The position numbers and the translations under genes are program-made. The notes beneath the pieces were generated by a model. That model searched no databases, was not told the origin of the DNA, and worked only from the letters and a program-made list of their open reading frames with translations. Below are positions 48,672 to 59,288 of a DNA stretch of 64,000 nucleotides, piece by piece. This stretch comes from Sipunculus nudus (Eukaryota > Annelida > Sipuncula > Golfingiida > Sipunculidae). Numbering within the stretch: position 1 is the first letter of the stretch; each line of letters starts with the position of its first letter. Location: assembly GCA_026874595.1 (NCBI GenBank), contig CM049321.1, positions 23,307,979 through 23,371,978 of the forward strand, given 5' to 3'.

Positions 48672-49055
48672 TTTATTTGGTGGAGGTAACCTTCTTATGC
48701 TTGCTTAACTATTACTAAGTACATCTGCAGAGTTCTATTCTGGACTACGTGACAGGGGCTTATACCCAGTTATCCTGGTGTCAACAGGGCTCGGTGTAAC
48801 ACTCCTGTGGGTCCTTGGTGTTTGTCATCCCCATTGCTTGGTCACAACACCAAGGAACCCCCGAAAGGTGCACTCATTTTTCAGTGAAACATGACTGTTA
48901 GGCAAAGTCTCCCCATTTAGCTTTCAGAGCACTAACCCTGGGTGGGGGCTAACCGTGATAAAATCTCACCGCTTGGCTTAGATTCAAACTCATGATCTCC
49001 CGGCTTCGAGTCCTGAACTCTACCCCTGAGCCACAGAAGCCGGTAGTCCTGTGTC
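48672..49055 (-). mobile_element. tRNA-derived SINE inside the hAT element (minus strand)
   Basis: Read on the minus strand, the head has an A-box-like TGTGGCTCAGGGGTAGAG (plus 49018-49036) and a B-box-like GAGTTTGAATCTA (plus 48980-48992). The body follows (TTAGCCCCCACCCAGGG, GGGGGTTCCTTGGTG, CAAGCAATGGGGATGACA), ending near ATGTACTTAG and GGTTACCTCCACC before A-rich sequence. The body matches 11447-11790. It is either an insertion into, or a passenger carried by, the hAT element. Confidence 0.75.
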
Positions 49056-49134
49056 GAGTTGCTGACCTTGATAAGTTGGATGGAGTAGGTGAGCTACCAG
49101 AAGACATGGCTGGACTGCCAGTTACTAAGCTAAA

Positions 49135-49345
49135 GACCAGCTCAACTGTACAAGCCGACCTCCTACCCTGAAGGGTATAAACTAATGTTGAGTTCATCCA
49201 AATTACTTAACTAAAAACCTCCACCCCTGAAGGTTATGAACTAAAGTTGAGTTCATCCTTATTACTTAACTAAAAACCAGCTCAACTGTACAAGCCGACC
49301 TCCACCCCTGAAGGGTATGTACTCATTTTGAGTTCATCCTAATCA
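49135..49345 (+). repeat. Minisatellite in the hAT interior
   Basis: Three imperfect units sharing CTCAACTGTACAAGCCGACC, CACCCCTGAAGGGTATG and TTGAGTTCATCC. The middle unit is shorter (about 60 bases) than the outer ones (about 90). Confidence 0.7.
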
Positions 49346-49708
49346 CACAGCTCAAGACCATCCTTCAGCAACAACAACACCAATGGACTGAGTGGACTCA
49401 AGTTGAATTCATCTTGATTACTCAGCCGAAGACTACATCATCCAGCCCCATAATAAAATGACACACAAGTCACATCCACATGGTTTGTTTGCATGTCCTT
49501 TATTTACCAAAGGGTGTGAAATCAATCATTCTGATTTGCACTGATATAACAAGCCAAAATGACATTTGAACAACGTGAAATACAGGTATGTTGTGAATCT
49601 TATTTCTTCCCTGGGAAGAAATTGTGGGAAGAAAGTATTTCTTCCCTTCCGAAAGAAAATATTTCTTCCCATCCCTTCCCTCCCCTCAAGGAAGGTGTGC
49701 CAACCCTG

Positions 49709-49716
49709 ACTAAGTA
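49709..49716 (+). repeat. Right target site duplication ACTAAGTA of the hAT element
   Basis: Exact copy of 48015-48022, directly after TGCCAACCCTG. Confidence 0.88.
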
Positions 49717-51075
49717 GTGGGTAAAACCTGCAAACCCTGAAAAAGACATTAAAAACAAGGGACCAATTGGTCACAGCACTCGGCGCATTTTGTAAAATTT
49801 CCAAAAATGCAAAATAAACATTTCTTTTTTATTTTTTCTATTTTTTAGAATTTAAAGAACTAAGATATATCTGATGATAATCATGATTCCCTGCTCAGGT
49901 CAGGATAAACATGGAAACCACCCCAGGTCATGTACTGCTGCTCATGTGTTTTAAGCAGTCTGTTACACCTGATTTTATATATACTAGGCATTTCATCTGA
50001 ACAGCAATATGCTGTCAACTTATGATATTTTACTATAATACTTCAATATTTTAAATAAAAAAGGACTTAACTTAATACTAACTGTCTTTCTGCCAAATAA
50101 TCAAATGTACCATTAGACCCATTATATTTAATAATTCCTCTCCAACATATTAGTTTGGTTATGAAATCCAATAGTGTAACATGCAGTTTGCAACATGTAC
50201 TGCAGGGCCATTTATTTTAAATACATTTTGTGCACACTGACATACCATTTGTTAAAAATAATAATATTCCTTTTGATTTATGATTTTCATTTCAAGCTGA
50301 CTTCTCTTCACACACACACACACACACATTAATTTGAGAGGAACCTGTCAAATGCATATAATCTATACATTGGACATTTACCCATTATCTGAACACATTT
50401 ATAGACTCCACAAACACTTATAATTTATTTTACAATATTAAATTTAAAATGAAATTGACATTATCTGTCTGAAGAAACATAAGAATAAAAATGATTGATT
50501 CTTTAAAATAGTCTCTGTGAAAGAAAAATTAAAACCCCCACCCTTTCAGTTTCTCGCCTGAATTTAATGCTCAAATAAATTGGTCTTTTGAAGAATATTG
50601 ATACTTGTACGTATCAATATTCTTCAGAATAAATTAAAACTAGTAGTGATAAACTATGCAACAGTGCATTTGATGAAATTAAGATCAATGATCACTTTTG
50701 GTCAATTTAAGTCAGTTTTAGTTAATTTTAGTCAATTTTCGGTCAAGTATGGTTGAATTCGGTGAACAGTCTGCTCTTTGCCAGTATAATTCTTATCATA
50801 ACATCTAGCTATAGGGCTGTAATGCAAACAAATCTTTTTAAATATACCTGTAATATAGTGTTTTCATCTTATAATAGTATGCTTCAGTTTGTTTAATCCT
50901 GTCCATGATTGGGAATAAGCTTCTTGTTTTTGAATTGTTGCCTAAGTGCAGAATCAGACCTTTAATAAAAACAAATATTTATAATTTTTATAGCCTGAAA
51001 ATATATTTTGTTTAATGATATATATATACACATATATATATATATATACTTTTACATATGTATATATATGTATAT

Positions 51076-51160
<85 letters not shown>

Positions 51161-52048
51161 GTATATATATTAAACAAAATGCCCCTCACCCCCTGATTTT
51201 GAATTACTGGATCTGCCACTTTATATCTTTAACAATTTATAAACATAAATATAAAATGTTGACTTTTTTCACCTCTAATGAAGCTTCAGAATAAATTATT
51301 ATTATAATCAAAACAATAAAATAATAATCAAATTGTTGAAAGTAGTTTCTCTGACTTTTAATATAATTTGAGTTATAATCTTTACTTGATTACTTAGTTT
51401 TCTCTCCCATTTCAGATTCTAATGTTGCCCGAATGTCAGATCACTGCAGGGGCATGCTAGAGAAGACCAGTATGATTTAGTTATGAGGTGCAGCAGCATT
51501 GACGGTAACACATAGCTTCTTGATTCCTTGTGGTTACAATCCATATTAATGAAAGAAAATAGTATTTTTAATATGATAAGCTACATGTTTTTTTAGTATT
51601 TTTCAAATATTTACATGGTCTTCCTTTGCTCAAAGATACTTCATATATGGGGCCTTAGCGTACCAGTAACCAGAAGAGAGTACAGGGACAAGGACATGGT
51701 ATTATCGGTTATGGACTTGCCTGAGGAACATAGGCCATGCATTCTCTCAATACGGGTATTGTAAAGTTAACCACTTCTTTGTCCACCCTCAAGATGTCCA
51801 ATGCAGTGGAATAAAAATGTCATCACATTCAAATGTACATGCATGCCACAGAAGCTAGGGTACTCTTCATCTGTTGTCTCAAGTTTGGTTCTCTCCATAA
51901 TATTTATTGAAACAGTATTTTTATTGAATGTATCAATTAGGATTGGGAAACACATTGGGCATAGCCATGTATAATGCCTCTCCTGATACATACGTTTAAA
52001 CACTGCTTTGTCATCTTTGATTACGGACTTGGGGTCAATTCAATTTTT
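49717..52048. other. AT-rich non-coding stretch with microsatellites
   Basis: (CA)n at about 50309-50329, a perfect hairpin at 50589-50626, and several (TA)n blocks between 51018 and 51175. A segment at 51416-51504 lies between a good acceptor (CTCTCCCATTTCAG) and a donor (GACG then GTAACA) but has a stop in two of three frames, so it could at most be a non-coding exon. No gene was recognised. Confidence 0.45.
50589..50626. repeat. Perfect 16-bp hairpin
   Basis: TGAAGAATATTGATAC, loop TTGTAC, GTATCAATATTCTTCA: exact complementarity over 16 bases. It could be a folded-back remnant of a small element or a cruciform-forming site. Confidence 0.9.
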
Positions 52049-52770
52049 AGCTCAGCTGACTATAAGTCATCTGAGCTATAGTCGTGGTCCATTGTCTGTC
52101 GTCCGTCCATCTGTCCATCTGTCCGTCTGTAGATGTGGAACCTTTTAATTTAAGACCTAGGAATACAAAAAACTACCAAGCCAAAAACTGGGTCTTTGCG
52201 ACTTTGTTCCCTTGAGAAATTAAGGAAAAATCACAACTATGATTTTCACACTTCAGGACTGTCTAATAACAAAACCACTCATCTGTTTTTCCTCATATTT
52301 ACCATAAATATACCTCTATATAGTTCCTATGTACATGCCAGAAATTAGGTCTTTATTATTTAACTGTATAATAAAGTACATGCCAGAAATTAAGTCTGTT
52401 AAGTATAATTTCTTTAAGTTATGGGCCTGAACATAATGGAACTTGTAAAAAATCAGGGAAAAATATTTACTCACTTAACATAAAAAAATTTTGAAACAAG
52501 AGTCTATTTTCCCCCAAGTATATAACTATGTTTAATTAAAATTCAATTGTTTACCCAAAATAAGATCTGAATTTTGTAAATTTTTTAAGTTATTAGCATA
52601 AAAATATTATTAGTACCTAAAGTTTTGCCCAACTTTGACCATGGCACATTTTTTTCCTGTAAGTACCATTGATTTATAATTTTCACAGCATGTGAACATA
52701 AGTATTTAATTTGTTTTAATTTGAAATTTGAAAATAAAAGCTTGAAAATTAGGCTAGTTATCAAATTTTT
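52049..52770 (+). repeat. Hairpin/CGTCCGTCC family repeat, copy A
   Basis: Opens with AGCTCAGCTGACT-ATA-AGTCATCTGAGCT (near-perfect hairpin), then TAGTCGTGGTCCATTGT and CGTCCGTCC-like repeats, then an AT-rich body (TGGGTCTTTGCGACTT, CCACTCATCTGTTTTTCC, TTGCCCAACTTTGACCA, TTAGGCTAGTTAT). The next copy begins 722 bases later in the same orientation. Confidence 0.78.
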
Positions 52771-53500
52771 AGCTCAGCTGACTATAAGTCATCTGATCTA
52801 TAGTCGTGGTCCATTGTCCGTCGTCCGTCCGCTGTCCGTCTGTCCGTCTGGATGTCCATCCATAAGACTACATAAGACACCATTGGACCTATGAATCTGA
52901 AATTTGGCATACAGTTAGATGTCCCCAAAATCTACCACCCTGCCAATAATTGGGTCAATAGGACTTCGTTCCTTCGAGATATTAAGGAAAAACCTCAATT
53001 TTATATTAGAAATCTATTTTCACACTTCAGAACTGCCTAATATCAAAACCACTCATCTGGTTTTCTTCATATTTACAATAAATGTTTCTCTATATAGTTC
53101 CTACGTACATGACAGAAATTAAGTCAGTATTATTAAATTTAAAAAAGTTATGGGCCGAAACATAGTGGACTTTGTAAAAAAATCAGGAAAGATATTTGGT
53201 CACTTAAGACCAAAAGTGTTAAAGGTAGGGACTTTTTTTTCAGTAATACAACTTTAATTAATCAAAATTTAATTGCATACCAAAAATTAGATCAAAATCT
53301 GTTAAATTTTTTTAAATATTGGCAAAAATATAAAGTTGGTACCTTAAATTTTGCCCAACTTTGGCCAAGGCACATTTTTTTCCTGTAAGTACTGTGGATT
53401 TAATTTTCACAGCATGTGCACATAAGGATTTAATCTGTTAAAATCTGAAATTTGAAAATAAAGCTGCAAAATTAGGCTAGTTATTCAATTTTTTTGGAGG
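52771..53500 (+). repeat. Hairpin/CGTCCGTCC family repeat, copy B
   Basis: Tandem partner of 52049-52770 with the same block order and an extra CCATTGGACCTATGAATCTG segment after the CGTCC part, a block also echoed in the 24.7-kb array (GGACCTGGAATCTTC). One further mismatch in the hairpin (CTGATCT). The copies are clearly diverged, so the duplication is old. A 67-codon frame inside is a by-product. Confidence 0.78.
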
Positions 53501-53890
53501 CTCTTGTTGTATTCCCTTTGATTGTCAAGCAGTCCACTTTGGTGACTGTAGGTCATTCAGTGCACATCTCTATGCTCCCCAGGCTGTTGGCATAATGCTA
53601 GATGTCCCCAAGATCTCCTACCAAGCTGAAAAACTGGGTCTTTGCGACTTTTTCACACTTCAGGACTGCCTAATATCAAAACCACTCATCTGTTTTTCCT
53701 CATATTTACCATAAATATTCCTTTATATAGTTCCTATGTACATGCTAGAAATAAGGTCTGTAGTATATAATTTTTGGAGGCTCTTGTTGTATTCCCTTAC
53801 ATTGTCAAGCAGTCCACTTTGGTGACTGTAGGTCACTCAGTGTAGCTCTCTATGCTCTCCAGGCTGTTGGCATAATGTTATGCAATTCCA
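53489..53890 (+). repeat. Direct repeat, TTGGAGGCTCTTGTTGTATT segment
   Basis: About 110 bases starting TTTTGGAGGCTCTTGTTG and including AAGCAGTCCACTTTGGTGAC and CCAGGCTGTTGGCATAATG occur at 53489 and again at 53771. The spacer holds another fragment of the 52-kb repeat body (TGGGTCTTTGCGACTT, ACCACTCATCTGTTTTTCC). Confidence 0.75.
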
Positions 53891-53980
53891 TCACTAGGGC
53901 AAGCCCTCTCTCCACTAAGTTGAGCTTGATCAGGCTGTCTGCAGTTAATACCATACCACAGGGAGCCTTTCTCTCTGGCA

Positions 53981-54000
53981 CCCCCCCCCCCCCCCCCCCC
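53981..54000. repeat. C20 homopolymer
   Basis: Twenty uninterrupted C after CTCTCTGGCA. The length is likely unstable. Confidence 0.9.
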
Positions 54001-57000
54001 ATTCTGTTGACAGACCCGTACTATGAACTAGATGAATCTTAAAATTAACATTTTTTTCAGCAAAGAGCAGTAACAACGAAGACCCCTCCCTCCTCCCACC
54101 CCTTCAATACACAGGACTAATAAACAAGATGAATCTTATAATTTTAATGTTAAATAAATTCTCTTTGATGAGACTTGGACAATTTTGATAAAAAAATTTA
54201 AGAAATTTCATCCAAATATTCAAATGTGATCAAATATTAGGATCTAATGTAAGTGCTAACTGACAAGATTTAAGAAGATATAAATACTTTGTAGCCTTTC
54301 ATTCATATCTCTTAAAGTTGGCAGGGCCTAGGTGTGAATAACAATGTTAACTTAGTATTAAATTTGGAATATTGGTCAAACTTTGTGGGATTAATTTTTA
54401 GCTCATATGGCCATATATTTAACTTTTGAAAACTTAATTACCTTCACACATTATTTGTTTATGAAATGTTACTTTTATATAATACTTACCGTGGGCCTAT
54501 TTGTTCCCTTGGTGCATCACTAAATTGTTTAGCTCGTGTCCATTATTCTATAATTACAGAGTTTTTTTTTAGCAGGGCCATTTTCTCATAGCTTTTCTAA
54601 TGATAATATACATGAAAAACCAAAAGAAATAAAATTATTTTGCAGTTATTAATATTTTCCAAAATTCAGCTGAGCGATGTGACCCATGGGTCCCTTATTC
54701 CTTGAGGCCCTATTGTAGTCATTTGCTTTGATTACAGATTACAGATGCAGGGTCTCACTCCAGGTCACTGGAAGCCAGCTATGCCAGGGTTTCTGATTTG
54801 TTACAGTCACTTGGGGAGATCCCCTGCTGTGACAGGTGTACAGTTATTCTCATATCAACACCCAAATCCCCCCCAAAAAAACCCACCAATTAAGTGTTGT
54901 GCAGTAATTGTTATTGTTTTCACTGTATCTCCTATTATTATAATATTATAATGCTGTTTCCACTCCAATATACAGAAACTTTCCTTGAAGTAATTCAAGG
55001 TGTTATCCAGAAGATGCCATGTTGTTTTAATGTAGCATTTTTAAAGAAATCAGTTTTCTTTTAAATGATTTTAACAAATATAATTAAACCCACCTTAAAT
55101 TTATAAAATATGAAGCACATTATGGATAAATAAAGACACAATTTATAATTGTGAAATCTAAATCAATTATTATTTTTATATATTTATTGTTTTGCAGATT
55201 TAAAAGATATATTTTTGTGGTAAAAAATAAATAAAAATTTGTATGCATGATGTGGTGTTATCTGACAAGATTGTGATTTATGATGATGCATTTGAGAATT
55301 ATGAATCAACTTTTATATTCAGATATATATGTTATTTTGGAAATGTACAGAAATATAAACTTATAATAAAAAAAAAATTGATGTGATAAAAAAATGAGGA
55401 TCTAATACAAACATTTGTTCATTATTTTCCTGCCTCAGCAGAATTGGAGATCAGGCTTTGTTTGCCCTGTATGTATGTTGTTAATTAGTTATATTTCAAC
55501 TGTATACATTTCATAAAATAAAAAATACATATATATTTAATAATATATATTATACAAAAAAATAGATTCAATTGAACAAATGTGTAGACTACTGAAATGT
55601 CAACAGTTAATAAAAAAGCCAACTAATGATCATAGTAATAGTACAGATCATTTGTTCACAAACTGCTCACATGCTTCAGTTTCAACATTAGGAAACATAT
55701 GGTCAGGTAACAAAATATTATTTGCAACAATTTCTTGCTCATCGATACCAACCAATCATATAAACCAACCATGGCCTATATTACCTCTTCCTCTTACATT
55801 TTATCTCCATTTGATATTTTTTAGATTTTTACCTTCAAGGCCAACTTCAGCTGAGCACAGTGACCCATGGGTCCCTTGTTTCAATTACAATTCAAGAAAT
55901 TTTATGAAACTTCAATTAAAATTTAGTTCAATGTGCTGGAGAAAAATATCAGTTCAATTCAAATCATTTTTATTCAATTCAAATTCGCAATTCAAAAAGT
56001 TTTCATTTCAATACATTTCATTTTGTGATGCCAGTGTTATCACAGGTGTTTTTTTTTTATTTTTACACTAATACACAACTTACAGTTTTGTTCAGAATTG
56101 GTTGAATTTACTCAAAAGCTAGTTGAAATATCATTAATTACAAGTTTTGCCATTTCATGTGGTAAGGAATAGCAGCCACATAGGTTTTACTTGTTCTGTT
56201 GGGCAATTATTCCTTAAGATCATGTAAACCACCCAAAGTCAGTGAAAGGTTTATTTGGAATTCAAATGAGTGGCCATTATTACCTAGTGCAATGAATAAA
56301 TATGCAAATAATTTTTTGGGTGGGGAAAAACATTAAAGTTCTTTTAATCATGGGGTGGGGGAAAAGGCCCCCAACACAAAGAGGACAAAAGCCTTTCCCT
56401 CCCCCTTATCATATTAAAAAAAATGTCTGTATACACTTTAAATTCTGTACATTTTATCTATTGATATGTGTGTTAAATGTATGTAAGGCATTAAAGGGGC
56501 CTATTCACATACCAGGCATTGCAGGCATGTTAAATATACATGAAATATAGTGTTTTCTTATCGTAGTATGGAATGAGCTTCTTGTTTGTGAATTGTTGCC
56601 ACAGCACAGTATCAGACGTTTGCTCATGCTTTCTTACTATAGTAAACATACACACCTGGACATACATACTGTTTATTTACACACAGAACCATAATAATGT
56701 ATAAAATTTGAAACTGAGATAGTAAGTTCATGTGCAAAGATGAAAGATGGTGTTGCACTACATCCTATTGGGTGGAGGGGGGGGGGGGGGGGGGTTGGTG
56801 GCTGATCTCTGTTATATCCCCTAACAATAGCAAGGTCAACAAACTTGATGCTTGAATGAGCACAGTCATATGCAATATAATTTTACTGCTTTTAGTCATC
56901 AAAGACCAGTAATCTATGGAATATATACATGTACTTTGCTATCTCATGGCTGTTGCTTGTTCTGGTCAGTAAAGTGCCCTAGGTAATCAAAACCAATGGT

Positions 57001-57012
57001 CAATATGTAACG
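54001..57012. other. AT-rich non-coding stretch
   Basis: No gene recognised. TTCAGCTGAGC...GTGACCCATGGGTCCCTT occurs at 54665-54700 and again at 55848-55883; it shares CAGCTGAGC with the hairpin family and may be its other end. A 163-codon frame at 55580-56071 includes that repeat and A/T-rich sequence and has no protein signature. A G18 run lies at 56777-56794. Confidence 0.4.
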
Positions 57013-58150
57013 CCCTCTGACATTAGAGAGTCTACAACCAGTGTGCTTGTAGTCAGAGTGCTGTTACATCCTTCAGTGATGAACACCCTTCAAAGCTCTA
57101 CAAGGATGCAAATATTTTCATCAGTTCTGACAACACCTCATCGCCCTACAAGTATGCTGTCACATGATATACACCTTACCAATTGTCAGCTTTTCAGTAT
57201 ATTTTTTAACAGCACCTGACATGAGCTAGAAAAATTCTGTTTTAACTTAGCACTTGTAAACCCCCTCAACATATTTGTTTAATTTCTAACCTTATTAATA
57301 CAATCCTTGCTCACACAGGTTACCAAATGAATCTTTACCATAGAGATAGAGTTTCAGTTTGGGTTCATGAGTTCACATCATATATTCTTTGTGTGAATTC
57401 ATTATTTGTAGCCTAATTGTTTGTTAGTTCAGCATTTCTTAGGTTATAACATTAGAAAATGGTCAAAATGGTAATTTCTCATGATCATAGAGGACAGGAT
57501 CTATGGACAATACTGTGCTATGTTATCAGTGCCTCTTTAACCCTTTCGGGCAAATACTTGAACTTGTCTGAAACATCTTGGCTGGGTCACAGAATAGTAC
57601 CTTGCTTGAAAAAAGCTCCCTTTCAGAACCCATAAAGGTGAGATATCATGCCTGAAAGCCCCCTCATCCACCCTTATCCCACCATTTTGGTCCTCTAGCC
57701 TGTCACATAGATATGGGTGAAACCCTAACCCTTGAAATACAAAGAGCTCACTATGTCACAGTAAAACATACCTGTTACATATATATAGGTGAAAGCCTAA
57801 CCCTTGAACTACAACCTGTGCACACATTGTCAAAGTAAAATGTGCTTGTCACAGAGATAAGAGTGAACCCTAACTCATGAAATACAAGATGAACATGGTG
57901 TGTCACAAAACAATGTGGCTGTCATATAGATATAGGTGGAACCCTAACCCTTGAAATACAAGATGAGCAAATTGGTCACTGTTAAGTGTGCCTGTCTCAT
58001 AGAAATGGGTGAAACCCTAACCCTTGAAATACATTATGAGCACACTGTGTCACTGTACAATGTGCCTGTCACATAGATATGGGTGAAACCCTTATCCTTG
58101 AAATACATTATGAGCAGAGTGTGTCACTGTACAATGTGCCTGTCACATAG
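57013..58150 (+). repeat. 1138-bp tandem duplication, copy 1
   Basis: Starts CCCTCTGACATTAGAGAGTC and ends within a satellite monomer at CCTGTCACATAG. About 690 bases of non-satellite DNA are followed by roughly 450 bases of the 73-bp satellite. The next 1138 bases are a nearly identical copy. Confidence 0.93.
57699..58150 (+). repeat. First block of the telomere-motif satellite
   Basis: Six monomers of the approximately 73-bp satellite described for 58837-64000, contained in duplication copy 1. Confidence 0.9.
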
Positions 58151-59288
58151 CCCTCTGACATTAGAGAGTCTACAACCAGTGTGCTTGTAGTCAGAGTGCT
58201 GTTACATCCTTCAGTGATGAACACCCTTCAAAGCTCTACAAGGATGCAAATATTTTCATCAGTTCTGACAACACCTCATCGCCCTACAAGTATGCTGTCA
58301 CATGATATACACCTTACCAATTGTCAGCTTTTCAGTATATTTTTTAACAGCACCTGACATGAGCTAGAAAAATTCTGTTTTAACTTAGCACTTGTAAACC
58401 CCCTCAACATATTTGTTTAATTTCTAACCTTATTAATACAATCCTTGCTCACACAGGTTACCAAATGAATCTTTACCATAGAGATAGAGTTTCAGTTTGG
58501 GTTCATGAGTTCACATCATATATTCTTTGTGTGAATTCATTATTTGTAGCCTAATTGTTTGTTAGTTCAGCATTTCTTAGGTTATAACATTAGAAAATGG
58601 TCAAAATGGTAATTTCTCATGATCATAGAGGACAGGATCTATGGACAATACTGTGCTATGTTACCAGTGCCTCTTTAACCCTTTCGGGCAAATACTTGAA
58701 CTTGTCTGAAACATCTTGGCTGGGTCACAGAATAGTACCTTGCTTGAAAAAAGCTCCCTTTCAGAACCCATAAAGGTGAGATATCATGCCTGAAAGCCCC
58801 CTCATCCACCCTTATCCCACCATTTTGGTCCTCTAGCCTGTCACATAGATATGGGTGAAACCCTAACCCTTGAAATACAAAGAGCTCACTATGTCACAGT
58901 AAAACATACCTGTTACATATATATAGGTGAAAGCCTAACCCTTGAACTACAACCTGTGCACACATTGTCAAAGTAAAATGTGCTTGTCACAGAGATAAGA
59001 GTGAACCCTAACTCATGAAATACAAGATGAACATGGTGTGTCACAAAACAATGTGGCTGTCATATAGATATAGGTGGAACCCTAACCCTTGAAATACAAG
59101 ATGAGCAAATTGGTCACTGTTAAGTGTGCCTGTCTCATAGAAATGGGTGAAACCCTAACCCTTGAAATACATTATGAGCACACTGTGTCACTGTACAATG
59201 TGCCTGTCACATAGATATGGGTGAAACCCTTATCCTTGAAATACATTATGAGCAGAGTGTGTCACTGTACAATGTGCCTGTCACATAG
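58151..59288 (+). repeat. 1138-bp tandem duplication, copy 2
   Basis: Aligns with 57013-58150 without any gap that I could see. The one difference noticed is T at 57526 against C at 58664. The junction at 58150/58151 joins the satellite directly to the non-satellite start, as expected for unequal exchange or an assembly duplication. Confidence 0.93.

Larger units (their letters stand above)
48023..49708. mobile_element. Non-autonomous hAT DNA transposon
   Basis: Ends are CAGGGTTGGCA at the left and TGCCAACCCTG at the right, perfect 11-bp inverted repeats of the hAT type, flanked by an exact 8-bp target duplication (ACTAAGTA), the hAT signature length. Both subterminal regions are full of GGGAAGAAA words in opposite orientation (48050-48130 and 49600-49690), probable transposase-binding sites. 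The 1686-bp interior encodes no transposase. It holds a SINE (48672-49055, minus), a small minisatellite at about 49135-49345 and a 104-codon minus-strand frame at 48313-48627 with a CRVCG-like Cys pair that I cannot assign. The intact ends suggest fairly recent mobilisation by a transposase elsewhere. Confidence 0.88.

Noticed and set aside
51416-51504. Exon-like segment between a good acceptor and a donor
   Set aside because: Stops in two of three frames and no partner exon; at most a non-coding exon.
55580-56071. 163-codon frame
   Set aside because: Includes a dispersed repeat motif and AT-rich low-complexity sequence; no signature or splice sites.
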